Origin: Nageia nagi
Taxonomy: Eukaryota > Pinophyta
DNA length: 64,000 bases
Direction: 5' to 3'
NCBI GenBank assembly: GCA_050084985.1
Contig: JBITNC010000001.1
Coordinates: forward strand, 108,190,001-108,254,000
The notes beneath the pieces are model-generated. The model searched no databases. It was not told where the DNA came from and was given only the letters and a program-made list of their open reading frames with translations. Every line of letters begins with the position of its first letter. Positions within the stretch are counted from its first letter, which is position 1. Both the position numbers and the translations under genes were made by a program. Shown piece after piece: positions 1 through 11,110 of this stretch.

Positions 1-340
1 GTGATCACATTAAAACTTTGTGAACCATGATAACTCCTCATTCCTATCTTTCAATTTTAAGCCTATGGTACCAACTAAGGAAAAATATAAGAAAATTCAA
101 TTTTCATGGGTTTTTTGGTAATGAATTTCAAGGCTCCCTCATGATAGCTTACACATCAAAGAAAGTCAACAATGGATGTATAATGATTCATCCTTATAAT
201 AGGGCAATTACAATCCCTTATATTGTACGGGTTTATTCTATATGTTACATACATATCTATTAGGGCATTCAAAATTGTGACATTCAATTTACAAGCACCA
301 AGTAGACACATCCACACACCAATTCAGGTTTTATGGGTAT

Positions 341-1234
341 TTAGGTAATGAAGTTCAAAGCTCCCTTAGGATAGCCTACACATCCAAGAAGATCACCAAT
401 GCATGTATAATGATTCATCCTATAAATAGTGTAATAAGAATCCCTTATGTTGTAAGGGTTTATTTTAAATTTTACATACACATCTATTAGAGCATTCAAA
501 ATCATAGCATTCAATTTACAAGCACCAAGTAGACACATCCACACACCCAATTCAAGTTTTATGGATATTTTGGTAATGAAGTACAAAGATCCCTTAGGAT
601 AGCCTACATGATCAAGAAGGTCAACAATGCATGTATAATGATTCATCTCAAAAATAATGCAATAAGAGCCCCTTATGCTATAAGGATTTATTTTGCATTT
701 TGCATACAAGTTTATCAAGGTATTCAAAATCATAACATTCAATTTACAAGCACCAAGTAAACACATCCACACACCCAATTTAGGTTTTATGGTTATTTTG
801 AAAATGAAGTTCAAATCTCCCCTAGGATAGTCTGCATGACCAAAAAGGTCAACAATGCATGTATAATGATTCATCCTATGAATAGTGCAAGAAGAGTACC
901 TCATGCCATGAGGGCTTATTCTACATTTTGTATACATATTTATTAGCATATTCAAAACCACAATATTCAATTTATAAGCACCAAGTAGACACATCCATAC
1001 ACCCAATTCGAGTTTTATGGGCATTATGGTAGTGAAGTTGAAAGCTCCCTCAAGATAGCCTGCATGACCAAGAAGGTCAATGATGCATGTATAATCATTC
1101 ATCCTAGGAAAAATGCAATAAGTGTCCCTTATGTTGTAAGGGTTTATTCCACATTTTGCATACATATGTATTAGAGCATTTAAAACCATAACATTTGATT
1201 TACAAGCACCAAGTAGACACATCCACACACCCAA
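341..1234 (-). pseudogene. PPR-like repetitive open frame of 297 codons
   Basis: This is the longest open frame in the window, made of four 76-residue repeats. Each repeat has a PPR helix signature (NALIxMYAKC), a spacer, then MNHYTCIVDLLGHAGY and GVWMCLLGACK. In real PLS-type PPR proteins the last two belong to the C-terminal E domain and occur once, not in tandem. The frame opens at a TTG directly after a TAA and has no convincing ATG context, N-terminal targeting segment or DYW domain. The frame closes where a 1-bp loss replaces a Lys codon with TAA. It is best read as amplified gene debris. Translation is unproven, but the conserved frame is unusual among such decayed neighbours. Confidence 0.6.
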
Positions 1235-1278
1235 TTAAGATATTATGGGTATTATATCAGTGAACTTAAAAGCTCCCT

Positions 1279-1283
1279 CAAGA
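1279..1283. other. Target-site duplication of Tat-1 (CAAGA)
   Basis: CAAGA directly precedes the TG of the left LTR and is repeated at 9188-9192 directly after the CA of the right LTR. Removing one copy and the element restores the continuous 228-bp repeat (CTCAAGATA...), which independently confirms both ends. Confidence 0.93.
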
Positions 1284-1672
1284 TGTAGATGCCTAAAAAT
1301 GAATTTTCTTGTATTAAATAAATACATTTTATAGCATCAAGGAATATTTATTGTAAAAATTGTCAAAATATACCCAAGGTAATGTAATCAATGTAATGGA
1401 CCATTGTATAATGTAAGAGGTGTCAAACATAAATAAATAGACCACAAACAATGTAATATGCAATGATCCCAAGAATTAAACAAGATCAAAATATTGCTAT
1501 AAAGGAATATCAAAAGCAACACATAAGGGAAGATCTCAGATATAAAGAGAGCCAAAGAGAAAGATTGGAACATGCAATATCATTTTATCCTACCAATAAT
1601 GGTGTTTCATAACACCATCCATTCTTAGATCTACTATACCCTTCATCTTATTTCCATTATTTTTAGTCTACA
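1284..1672 (+). repeat. 5' LTR of Tat-1 (internally deleted)
   Basis: Begins TGTAGATGCC and ends GTCTACA, the ends shared by this family. It is 389 bp, against 635 bp for the 3' LTR. About 246 bp are missing between CTTCATCTTATTT and CATTATTTTTAGTCTACA. The upstream part, including the GCTATAAAG promoter motif, is retained. Confidence 0.92.
1496..1504 (+). promoter_or_regulatory. TATA-like box in the Tat-1 5' LTR
   Basis: GCTATAAAG lies in the middle of the LTR. The same motif sits at the equivalent place in Tat-2 (16951) and, as GCTATATAAAAG, in element 8. This marks the probable U3/R promoter of the family. It is conserved between copies, but activity is not shown. Confidence 0.5.
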
Positions 1673-1675
1673 TTT

Positions 1676-1687
1676 TAGTGAACCCGA
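1676..1687 (+). other. Primer-binding site of Tat-1
   Basis: TAGTGAACCCGA starts three bases after the LTR. The intact form of this site in element 8 is TGGTGAACCCAAC (59801-59813, minus), and Tat-2 has TGTTGAACCCA. A PBS starts with TGG, the complement of a tRNA 3' CCA. The tRNA was not identified. Confidence 0.65.
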
Positions 1688-1797
1688 TTATTTCGATTCA
1701 TCTTGCCTTAAAGGTGAGATCTTGTGAGATTTTTATGAAGAATTAATGTTATTAATGGTGTGTAAAGACTATTTTTGCATTGTTAGCAGCATGAAAA

Positions 1798-2560
1798 ATG
1801 GAGCAAATTGTAATGAGCTTAACAAAAATAGTGCAAGACTTATCCAGGCAAGTGATTACGATGCAAAGTTTAGGTAGTAATTTGTAGTCAGCTATAGATC
1901 TAGCCCTAGTTACAAGGGTAACTAATCTTGAGAATAGTAAGAGATCCTAGCAAAAAGAAGAAGATTATGATGGTGTCTTCATCACAACCTTATTAGATAA
2001 TATTTACAATTATCCCCTACCACCTAATCATAAGGCCCCTAAGTTTGAGATGTCTAGTAGCGATCAAGACCCAAAGCAACATCTTATTAGCTTTCAAGAG
2101 GAGTGCTTGCTGAAATTGGGATCCAAGGAGAAATTAATAGTAAAATTTTTCCTAAGGAGTTTGAAAGATGATGCTAGCCAATGGTTCTATAATTTTTTGA
2201 TAGAATCTATACATTCATTCAAGTCATTAATATAAGCATTCATGAATCAATACAAGCATAATATCAAAGAGTAAGGAACCATTACATAATTATGTGCTAT
2301 ATGCCAAGGAAGCAATGAAACCCTAGATAAGTATATTCAGAGATTTGATAAGGTATGACAATCTATTCATAGCAAGTTGAATGAAAGGGAAATTTATGGC
2401 ATATTCAAAGATTCTATTTTGCCAATTATTAATTTCTATATTCCAACTAAGAAAGGTATTGGATTTGGGGTATTGGTAAAATAATTATTACAAAAAGAAA
2501 AAAATTGCTTGAGTTAGGATATCTCAAGTATACATATAGTTCTTATAATAAGGAGAATCA
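1798..2560 (+). pseudogene. gag: Tat-1 gag
   Basis: Gag forms the virus-like particle that packages the element RNA. One frame runs from ATG 1798 through PKFEM...DPKQHLISFQEEC and FLRSLKDDASQWFYNFL. The latter is the core of the plant retrotransposon gag domain (Leu-Lys-Asp-Asp-Ala, then Trp-Phe). A decayed matching frame is in Tat-2 at about 17490-18525. In-frame stops fall mostly where related copies have Gln or Trp codons. The C-terminal zinc knuckle is not clear here, though Tat-2 retains one. Confidence 0.8.
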
Positions 2561-2997
2561 TAAGAAATACATAAAAAAGGAGGAAAAGATAGTAAATATG
2601 GCTGATGCACCTGCACCTGCACCTACCCCTACATTAACAAGATCAACCACAACAAGTGAACATTCAAAATTTGGTTACTACTGAACAAGTAAGTTTCCTA
2701 CCTGATCCTAAATCTTATAGCATGATTGAGTAGTTGAAAACTACTTTTGCTAAGATTAACTTGTATGATCTCATATCTTCATCTAAAAAACATTGAGAGA
2801 TATTGTATGCTTTGTTAAAAAATGAAACTATTCCCACCAATATGATTGCTGCTATGTTTTCAAAAAAACTTAGGTCTATTAAGGAATGTGATGGAATTAC
2901 ATTTTATAGGTTTAAAAAACCCAGTAAAGAAATCCTTGTTACATTTTTAGCCTTGTACATCACACCTATGATAAAAGTATGAGAAATAAAAAGAACA

Positions 2998-3447
2998 ATG
3001 GTAGAAAATGGATCAATTGTTAATGTGTGTTCTCATAACTTTTTGATACAACTTCAAGAGAAAGGTTTAAAGATATCTCCTCTATAAGAAGCCACATTTT
3101 GAATTAGAGCATATGATAGTTTACAAAAAAAGCCACTTAGAATAGCTATAATTTTTTTCACAATAGGGGTCAGAATGGTTCAAACTCAGTTTCAAGCTAT
3201 GGATTCAAAATTATCTTATAACCTTTTATTAGGAAGACCTTGGCTTCATGATATGGATGGAGTACCATCAACAATACATGGCAGGTTGAAATTTGAATAT
3301 CAAGGTGAGGTACATACAATAATAGGTGATCCAAAACCATATGCCTTATACAATGTAGCAAAAATGGAGGAATTCACCATAACTTGTCCCAAATATGAAA
3401 TTATACATTTGGAAGTAGACTCAACAATGGTAAAAATAGAAAAATAG
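2998..3447 (+). pseudogene. Tat-1 aspartic protease
   Basis: Retropepsin that would cut the Gag-Pol polyprotein. The active-site region reads VENGSIVNVC, where an Asp-Gly/Asn-Gly-Ser type motif is expected, so the catalytic Asp appears replaced by Glu. The C-terminal flap and hydrophobic motif YNLLLGRPWLHDM at 3210-3250 is typical of Tat and Athila protease ends. An open frame covers 3175-3447. The 1-kb stretch that follows (3448-4420) is a decayed linker to reverse transcriptase with no domain I can name. Confidence 0.75.
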
Positions 3448-4421
3448 TTTCAAATTGCAGAGATAAGAATGAGAATGTACATAATTGAGAACTTTGATCC
3501 ATTAATATTTGTAAAAAATTTGGGGCAACCAAAAATATTCAGTATTGAAGGCCATCAATTGCATGCAATATTGTCTACATTCTATTAATGACATGAAAAC
3601 AGTGAAGATAATGGTGGTTCTTGCTCTGCAACAACAATATCCCCCAACCTAGTGGCCTTAATGGATGATTAGATGAAGAATATAATGGGTAAAATGTTTC
3701 CATCTCCTTTTGTACATAAATACATGATAGAAAATTACAAGTATAAAGGAGGGGGTTTAGGCAAATCAAAACATGGTATGTCTTCTTTTCTTACTTCTTT
3801 AGGAGCTCAAAAAAATAAGGATGGATAAGGTAGTGATCAAAATTAAAAACACATTATGGGGCCTATAAAGTTTGTTAAAGTATGCAATATGATTGAGCTT
3901 TCTAATGATTTTGATGAATATTTATGGCTTGATGATACTATACCTCTTGAGTTTGATTGCCTTAATACTAATGATGATATCTTATAATACATTGGGGCAC
4001 ATTCATAGTTTCCTAAATCAAATGAGAAAAGTCAAACAAGCTACATTCTTAGTGAGTATGGGTATTTTGGACAAGAGGTGAACTTTAATGAAGTATTTTA
4101 GGTTCAACAAGAGGATGATCATATAGGTGAAATTCAAGGATTGGAAGAGTTACCTTCATTATTATAGCAAAAGGATGAATTAAAATTCCCAATTGAAGAA
4201 TTAAAAAATGTCAACATTGGAACAAGTGATGAGGAGAAGTTGATAAAGTTAAAGTTTCCCTTCCAATATCTCAACAAGAAAAGTACAAAAATAATTTCAT
4301 TGAAAATCATAAGAATTTTGCATCATCTTATACCGATATGCCTAGTTTAGATCCTTCTTTTGTTATGCATAATTTACCACTTAAGAAAGGAGCCAATCCT
4401 ATTAAATAGAAACCATGAAAG

Positions 4422-5610
4422 ATGCACCCTTATAAGGCATTATTAGTCAAGAAAGAAATTGAAAAATATTTGAATGCTGGGCTCATTAAACCAATAGATT
4501 ATTTAGAATGGATGGCTAACATTATTCATATTACTAAACCTACTAGAGAGATAAGAGTTGGTATTGATTTTTGTGATATCAATAATGCTTGTCCAAAAGA
4601 TGATTTTCCATTGCCAAATATTGATATGATTGTGCATAGAATTTCTGGTCATGATACTTTTTTGTTTATGGATGGATTTTTGAGATATAATCAAATTTTA
4701 ATCAATCCAACTAATCAACATAAGATTGCTTTTACTATATCATGGAGAAGTTTTTGTTAGAAGGTTATGCCCTTTGGATTGAAAAATGCAGGTGCCACTT
4801 ATCAAAGAGTTGTGGTGTTTATGTTCCATGAGCATATTCATAAATAAGTTGAGGTGAATGTCAATGACATTTTGGTTAAATCAAAGTAAGGCCAAGATCA
4901 TTTGGAGCTCTTGGAAGAGGTATTTCACATTCTCAAAAGGTATAAGCTTATACTAAAACCTCAAAAGTGTACTTTTGGTATTACTTCCAAAAAATTACTT
5001 GATTTCATGGTTTCAAAAAGGGGTATTGAGGTAGATCCTAAAAAAGGTAAAAGCCATAATGAGTATGCCAACTTCAAAGAACCTCAAGCAATTAAAAAGT
5101 ATTCAAGGGAATATAAATTTAGTAAGAAGATCCATTTCTCAATTTGGGGATAAGTTTAGGCCATTTATTCATTTATTGAAAAAAGATGTTAAGTTTGTAT
5201 GGGATGATAAATGCCAAAAATCATTTGAAGATATAAAATAATATTTGCTAAATCCTCCTATTTTAGTGCCTATGGATTTAGAAAAAGAAGCATATCTTTA
5301 TATATTAGCCACATTATATGCCTTGTGGGCAATGTTGTGTAAGAAAGATGATGAAAGTAAAGAAATAGAAATATATTATCTTAGCAAAATTCTCATAGAT
5401 TATGAAACAAGATATACCCCTATGGAAAAACTTTGCTTTGGTATTATTTTTGCTATAGAAAAACTAAGGCATTATGTTTTATATTGCACTACATATGTTG
5501 TTAGCCTAGTTGATCCATTGAAATATCTTATAGCAAAGCAACATTTGTTAGGAAGGGTACCAAAGTGGTTGATTTTTCTACAAGAGTTTGACATCAATGT
5601 GGTGAAGTAA
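4422..5610 (+). pseudogene. Tat-1 reverse transcriptase and RNase H
   Basis: Copies the element RNA into DNA and degrades the RNA. RT motifs in order: EKYLNAGLIKP; RVGIDFCDINNACPKDDFPLP; FLFMDGF; VMPFGLKNAGATYQR; then VNVNDILVKSK at about 4855-4890, where the usual active site is Tyr-Val-Asp-Asp. The first Asp is therefore Asn and the enzyme is dead. The thumb (ILKRYKLILKPQKCTFG) and the connection and RNase H region (YYLSKILIDYETRYTPMEKL; KYLIAKQHLLGR) follow in other frames after indels near 5060-5240. Stops and frameshifts separate at least four pieces. Confidence 0.88.
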
Positions 5611-5758
5611 AAATTCATGAAAGGGTAGGAAATCAAAATTTCCCTATAATGATGGTACAATGGTGCATGAATAATTCTTGAATGAATATGATGAGGATTC
5701 ATGTCGTTAATAGCATGCAACATTTTATGAATGTTAGCAATGGTGTGATGGTGCAGAG

Positions 5759-6337
5759 ATGGTCATCCTAGATGAGTTTGTTTGCTACATGGAGGGCAAA
5801 CCTACAACTTGGATGTTGTATTTTGATGGATCAAAATGTACTTATGGGGTAGGTGTAGGTATTGTTCTAGTGTCACCTACTGATGAGGTAATTCCTATGG
5901 TATATAAACTTGGCTTTGATTACAACAACATGGAAAAGTAGAAAGCTCTAATTTTGGGTTTGAAAGCAGCTATGGCTATGAAAATAAAAGATCTTGAAAT
6001 ATATGGTGATTCACAACTTGTTATAAATCAAGTCAATGATACATATAATACAAAAGATGAGAAATTAAAACCATATAAGATAGTGGTTATTGAATTGCTT
6101 GATGAGTTTGAAAGACACAAAATTCAAAATATTCCAAGGACTAACAATAGGTATGCAGATGTAATGGAAAGTGTAGCTTCCTTAGCATTAATTGAGATAG
6201 AAGATGAAGAAATTATCTTCAAGATTAGAAAGCTTGGTACACCTTCTTACCTTGATCAACTAGATGAAGTACATACATATCTTCTTTCTCTAGAAGATGA
6301 TCTTCAACAATGGTATGTTGATATTTATAATTATTGA
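5759..6337 (+). pseudogene. Tat-1 second RNase H (archaeal-type)
   Basis: A second RNase H domain typical of Tat elements. The motifs WMLYFDGSKCTYGVGVGIVL (first Asp), ALILGLKAAM and IYGDSQLVINQV (second Asp) are visible, followed by IQNIPRTNNRYADVM, where the last Asp and the surrounding NxxAD are kept. A TAG at 5939 breaks the domain at the position that normally carries the catalytic Glu (related proteins have a Tyr-Glu-Ala run there). It lies between the first RNase H and integrase, as in other Tat elements. Confidence 0.82.
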
Positions 6338-7563
6338 AAAGAGAAAAAACTCTAGAGAATTATGATAGAAATGAAAGGGTTAGGTTAAAGAGGACAACTA
6401 TCAAGTATGTGATTATTGGTGAATTTTTGTATAAAAGATCATTTGATGGAGCTCTTTTGAGATGTCTAATGCAACATGAAATAACAACAACATTAGAACA
6501 AACACATGATGGGTTGGGTGGAGGTCATTTATTTGAAAAAGCATTATACACCAAGTTTTTATGAATTGGTTACTATTGACCCATAATGGAGGAAGATTGC
6601 AAGAATTATGTTAAGAGTTGTTTATAATGTAAAAAATATTCAAATTTTGAAAAATAACTGACTCAAGAATTGAACTCCATAGTTTCACCATGGTCATTTG
6701 CAACTTGGGGCATAAGCTTGATTAAGATTATTAATCCATATTCAAGGGAAGGCCACAAATTCATCATCACAACTATAGAGTTTACTACAAAGTGGGTTGA
6801 AGCTATTATAATGAAATTAGCTACATAAGATAAAATCATTGCTTTCTTGATTGAGAACATCATCACAAGGTTTGAAGTACCACAAAGATTAATTATGGAT
6901 AATGAACCAAATTTCAAAGGTAAGGACATGAAAGCCTTTTGCAAAAATTTTCATATTACTCAAACATTTTCTTTAGTATAGTATCCTTAAGGGAATGGTC
7001 AAGTAGAAGCATCAAACAAAACTATAAAAAGCATTTTGGTAAAAATATGGGATAGATACAAAGTAGATTGGCATGAATAGTTACCTTATGCACTTTGGGC
7101 ATATAAAATAAGTACAAGAATAACTATTGGAGCAACACGATTGTTTTATGGATATGAGGTTGTTTTACCATTAGAGTTGGAGATACCATCCTTAAGAATC
7201 TCATTACAAGGAGACATATCATATGAGGAAGTAAGAAAGGAAAGAAAACAATAGTTAGAAGCACTTGATGAAAAGAAAATCAAAGGAATTGAACATTAGA
7301 AGGCATATCATGCAAAGTTAAAGAGGGAATTTTGCAAGAAAATCAAACTAAAGGAGTTTAGAATAGGAGATTTGGTATTGAAAGAGAACATCAACAAAAT
7401 AGCTACAAATGATGAAGTGAAAGGAAAGTTTGAAACAAATTGGTTAGACACATTTGTTGTCATTGAAGCAACAGGATTAGGAGCTTATAGGTTATCATCC
7501 AAGAATGATAAAGAAGAACAAAAAATCTTCAATGCCATGCATCTTAAATACTTCTTTATATAA
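6338..7563 (+). pseudogene. Tat-1 integrase
   Basis: Inserts element DNA into the chromosome. The N-terminal zinc finger is partly kept (GGGHLFEKAL; EEDCKNYVKSC, stop, CKK). The core has lost its first Asp (WGISLI where WGIDLI is expected). It keeps the second (IMDNEP) and the Glu (GNGQVEASNK). The C-terminal segment WAYKISTRITIGATRLFYGYE to EFRIGDLVLKENINK and AMHLKYFF is the usual Tat tail. At least seven stops are seen, mainly at Gln codons or a Trp codon. Confidence 0.88.
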
Positions 7564-8536
7564 GATAGTGGCTTTGTACCTTGCAAAATAATGAATATAT
7601 TACATAAGGTACATGTACTTTATATTATATTTTTATTTTTGTACTTTATTTGAATGTTACAACATTGTTAAAAGTATGCATTGCTATCTACATGTCGTTA
7701 TCAACATGAAAAAAAATAATATAGAAAAATGAAAAAGATAATGTAATGTCTGCAGAACATGGATATAAAAATGTTAGATTGCCAGTGGCCATAAATATGG
7801 CTAGTGAGATTTCACTCACTTAGAAGTTAAAACAATGATGCAACCATGAGTAAGATTGTTGACATTAATTCATCCTTAATTAACAATACAACTTGCTATG
7901 TATCTATACAATTTTACTTTCAACTATAAAATCATAATATCTCAAGGTCATAGACATAAAATGTATGACCACTGATAGCCATTGTTATGACCAGTGAGAG
8001 TTCACTTACTTAAAAGACAAACTAGTGTTGCAACTATAAGTAGATTGCTGACATTGACTCATCATCAATGGATGATGCAACTCACTGTGTATCCAAAATA
8101 TTTTCATGCAAGGTATATCTAACATCTTTTGTAGGTACCTACATCAAAAGAAGAAAAGCAAATGAAGCAGAATTCATGTTGTCAATAATATTCCAAACTA
8201 TTTACATGCTAAAGTAGTGTTCATATCAAATAACTAAGAGCTAAAATCAAGGGACCACTTCTATATGAAGGCATGGACATTAGAACATCAGAATCTAGAG
8301 TATCAAAAATAAAGAAGTAGTTAGATTAATGGTTGGACAATGTGAAGGGCAAAAAGATGTAGTTCTTCAAGTTTTGTCATGGGTGCACCACTCAAGGAAC
8401 TTTCTTGGGGAAACCAAATCAAAAGGGGGCAACAAAGGACCCTCATCATCAAATGGTAGTGCTAAATAAAGAGTTCAAAAAAATTTCTTCTATACTTCTT
8501 CTTTGGACATGTAATCTCATTTTTTCAATCACACCT
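7564..8536 (+). repeat. Tat-1 3' untranslated region with about 190-bp tandem repeat
   Basis: No coding domain. Two diverged copies of a unit of about 190 bp lie at about 7770-8110. The landmark GTGAGA(G/T)TTCACT is at 7804 and 7994. The unit carries two short inverted repeats: GTGAG..CTCAC around 7804, and CATCATC/GATGATG at 8060-8077. The same unit occurs twice in Tat-2 (34860-35215) and four times in element 8 (52640-53365, opposite strand). Confidence 0.8.
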
Positions 8537-8552
8537 CCAAAGAGGGGTAAAA
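8537..8552 (+). other. Polypurine tract of Tat-1
   Basis: A purine run AAAGAGGGG followed by TAAAA ends directly at the 3' LTR. Plus-strand DNA synthesis would have been primed here. Tat-2 has AAAAGATGGGTAAAA at the same place. Confidence 0.75.
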
Positions 8553-9187
8553 TATAGACACCTAAAAATGAATTTCATTGTATTAAATAAATTCATTTTA
8601 TAACATTAAAGAATATTTATTATAAAAAGGATCAAAATATAACCAAAGAAATGTAATCAATATAATGGACCATTGTATAATTTAAGAGGTGTTAAACATT
8701 AAGAAAGACACCACAAATAATGTAATATGTAATAATCCCAAGAATCAAAGAGGATCAAAATGTTGCTATAAAGAAATATCAAAAGCAACACACAAGGGAA
8801 GATCTCAGATACAAAGATAGCCAGAGAGAAAGACTATAACATGCAATATCATTTTATCCTACCAACAATGGTGTTTCATAACACCACCTATTCTTAGATC
8901 TGTTATACCCTTCATCTTATTTTGTGCATCTTGATATCTGATTATGGATCTACATATTTTAGGCTATTAATGATGTGCTTCGTAAAGGCTATTAATAATA
9001 TTCATTTCTCATGTTATATTGTTACGATTGATACATGATTCATATTATTTCATATGTATGCAAATATGAAAAAGATATCTCATTTACCATGTTCATAAGG
9101 ATGCCATATTTATGATATATGCTTCAAAATTACATTGTAGAAAAATAGTACTTCGATTTATTATTCATGCATTATTTTTAGTCTACA
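8553..9187 (+). repeat. 3' LTR of Tat-1
   Basis: 635 bp, beginning TATAGACACC (the family start TGTAGATGCC after three transitions, including TG to TA) and ending GTCTACA. It is the same length as the Tat-2 LTRs (635 and 634 bp). A short inverted repeat (ATGAATTT...AAATTCAT, 8568-8596) lies just inside the left end. Confidence 0.92.
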
Positions 9188-9287
9188 CAAGATATCTTGC
9201 ATGACCAAGATGGTAAAAAATGCATGTATAATGATTCATGCTAGGAGTAATGCAATAAGAGTCACTCGTGCTATTAAAGTATTTACA
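9188..9287 (-). repeat. 228-bp PPR array, continuation right of Tat-1
   Basis: Starts with the duplicated CAAGA and then matches the repeat unit (TTGCATGACCAAGA, AATGCATGTATAATGATTCAT). It ends at about 9287, where similarity to the array stops. Confidence 0.85.
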
Positions 9288-9689
9288 ACCCTCATCCACT
9301 AGACTTGCATGGCTACATATATGCAAGCAGAATTCTTAATCTAATTTCACCAAAAAAAAATCTTGTATTTTTATTCATGGATAGTGCAAAATATGCTTCA
9401 ATCTATAAATAATGAATCTAAGATTCCAAATAAATAAACTAATAAAAGGAAATAGCAAAATATAATTAAGAGTTGCTTTGCTCTCTTCATACCAAAGTAT
9501 AGATTTACTTGTAAGCCCTTCTCTAATATTTATTATTTGTTGAGTATTTTATATTTTTTTCAAGTATTTCTCCTTTCATCTTTGCATTTATTGCACCTCC
9601 TTATCTAATTATTCACTCTATATTTGTACAAGATTATTCAAAAATATGATGTCTCTATGTTGCATTTTATCAATTGAATCTTATGATTT

Positions 9690-9745
9690 TCAAAGCTTCC
9701 TCAAGTTAGCCTGCATGGCCAAGAAGGTCAATAATGCATGTCCCT
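9690..9745 (-). repeat. Isolated fragment of the PPR-derived repeat
   Basis: AAGCTTCCTCAAGTTAGCC followed by TGCATGGCCAAGAAGGTCAA matches about 56 bp of the 228-bp unit, some 400 bp beyond the array edge. It suggests that the array was once longer and was interrupted or partly deleted. Confidence 0.7.
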
Positions 9746-11110
9746 TTTTTTCGATTTTAATCCAACTACATTAAGGACATCCTTGTTGTAGACATCAACA
9801 ACATTGTTTATTTGTACAAATATTTATTAATAACACTTTTTTAGAAAATAAAATAGAAAATGGTTTCCTATCTACTAAAAGCATGCACCATATCATTATA
9901 CAAGACTTTTTTGGATCTTTCATTACTTTGCATCACCAATAATCTCCACAAGAAAATTATCCATGTTTGAAATACAATTGTCCACTTCAACATGAATATT
10001 TGAAAGTAGAACATAAGATGCAACATATTTAATGCATTTCCTACAATCATTGCAATCCATGAAATTGTGTTATATCATGCTAGATTATTTTTATAAAATC
10101 CATTATATATATAGTGATCATTGGAGTCTACAAAATTATGTTTTCATCATACATCTTGTTAAATAATTCTCGATCCTTGTGTATTTAAATTGATCTTTAC
10201 AACATTTAACATCTCGTTAAACATAATTATTGTACTCGAAATGGAATATACCTTATTGTCAATCACGAGTAGTGAAATTTACTTATTTGAAAGATACAAC
10301 AAAGGAGTATCATTATTTTAATGATTGAGGTATCCAAAAAAAGATCAGGAAAGACACCACTGATCTCACAAAAAGATCAAAAGAGACATCACCAAAAATG
10401 CCATTAGTGATCAGTAACATAGTGGTTGAAGGCAAGGAGATCAGTGTTGAATCTGAAGACTTTGAAGGTTACTCGAAAGTTAGTGTGCTCATCACCCATA
10501 TAGAGGAAACAATATTGTTTAGGAGGAGAAATAAGATGGATAAAATAACAAAACCTCCTTTTTCAATGTTGCCATCCTCATAAGAAGATTCAGAAACTCC
10601 TCTCCCTCTATAGCTAGTTTTTTAGATTTTATGTGAGGTTGTTTTTAGATGTTAAATAAAATTGAAACATGTTTCCAAGGCATAGTTTTGGTGCAACATA
10701 CTTGGATATGTAACACAATTTTGATATGTGACATACTTGAACATGTATAATTAAATCAAACTTATGGTTGTGATGTTGGTTCTTGTTTATCCTTGATTTT
10801 CATAATATCATATGTTGGTGTATTTGTATGTCATTATGTACGACTCTTTTATATGGTGCAGTTACATTATATGGTGTAATTACATTACTTGAAAGCATGC
10901 ATCATGTCATTGTGCTTGTCAAATACTACTAGAAAAATAACACTTTGAGTTTAAAATTATGTCAATTTCTAATGTATTAGCAAAATCACTTTTGCTTGGT
11001 TTCTTGACTCAATGTATGACTCTAGGGTACATGTCATCAATTCAATCACTACTTGAGTAAGCCTTTGAGTTAAGTTGCAACATAAGTAGAGTTAGATATA
11101 GGGTTAGAAA
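9746..11110. other. Anonymous AT-rich DNA, no recognised gene
   Basis: No retroelement domain or LTR end was recognised. The only notable frame is a 61-codon plus-strand ORF at 10398-10583 (VVEGKEISVESEDFEGYSKV). It is somewhat acidic and has no family I know. It is too short and isolated to call a gene. Confidence 0.5.

Larger units (their letters stand above)
98..1283 (-). repeat. 228-bp PPR-derived tandem array, left part
   Basis: About five head-to-tail copies of one unit. The landmark AGTAGACACATCC (AGTAAACACATCC at 756) recurs at 301, 528, 756, 984 and 1212, giving spacings of 227, 228, 228 and 228 bp. 228 bp is exactly 76 codons, so the reading frame passes from copy to copy. On the minus strand each unit reads like a PPR motif (ALINMYAKC) followed by the E-type motif of plant PPR proteins (HYTCIVDLLGHAGY, then GVWMCLLGAC). 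The leftmost copy (about 98-300) is frameshifted. The array stops at 1283, where Tat-1 is inserted, and resumes at 9188. Confidence 0.85.
1284..9187 (+). mobile_element. Tat-1: Ty3/gypsy retrotransposon, Tat lineage, degenerate
   Basis: A complete 7904-bp element with both LTRs, PBS, gag, protease, reverse transcriptase, RNase H, a second (archaeal-type) RNase H, integrase, 3' repeats and PPT, in that order. The second RNase H between the first RNase H and integrase is the hallmark of the Tat lineage of plant Ty3/gypsy elements. Every gene has multiple stops, so the copy cannot move. It is inserted in the PPR-derived array, with a perfect 5-bp target duplication. Tat-2 (16740-36388) is a close relative. 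Confidence 0.92.

Noticed and set aside
27-263. 78-codon plus-strand ORF
   Set aside because: Shadow of the minus-strand PPR-derived repeat; no family and no support.
10398-10583. 61-codon ORF as a small gene
   Set aside because: Isolated, no recognisable family, and short frames of this size are common here by chance.
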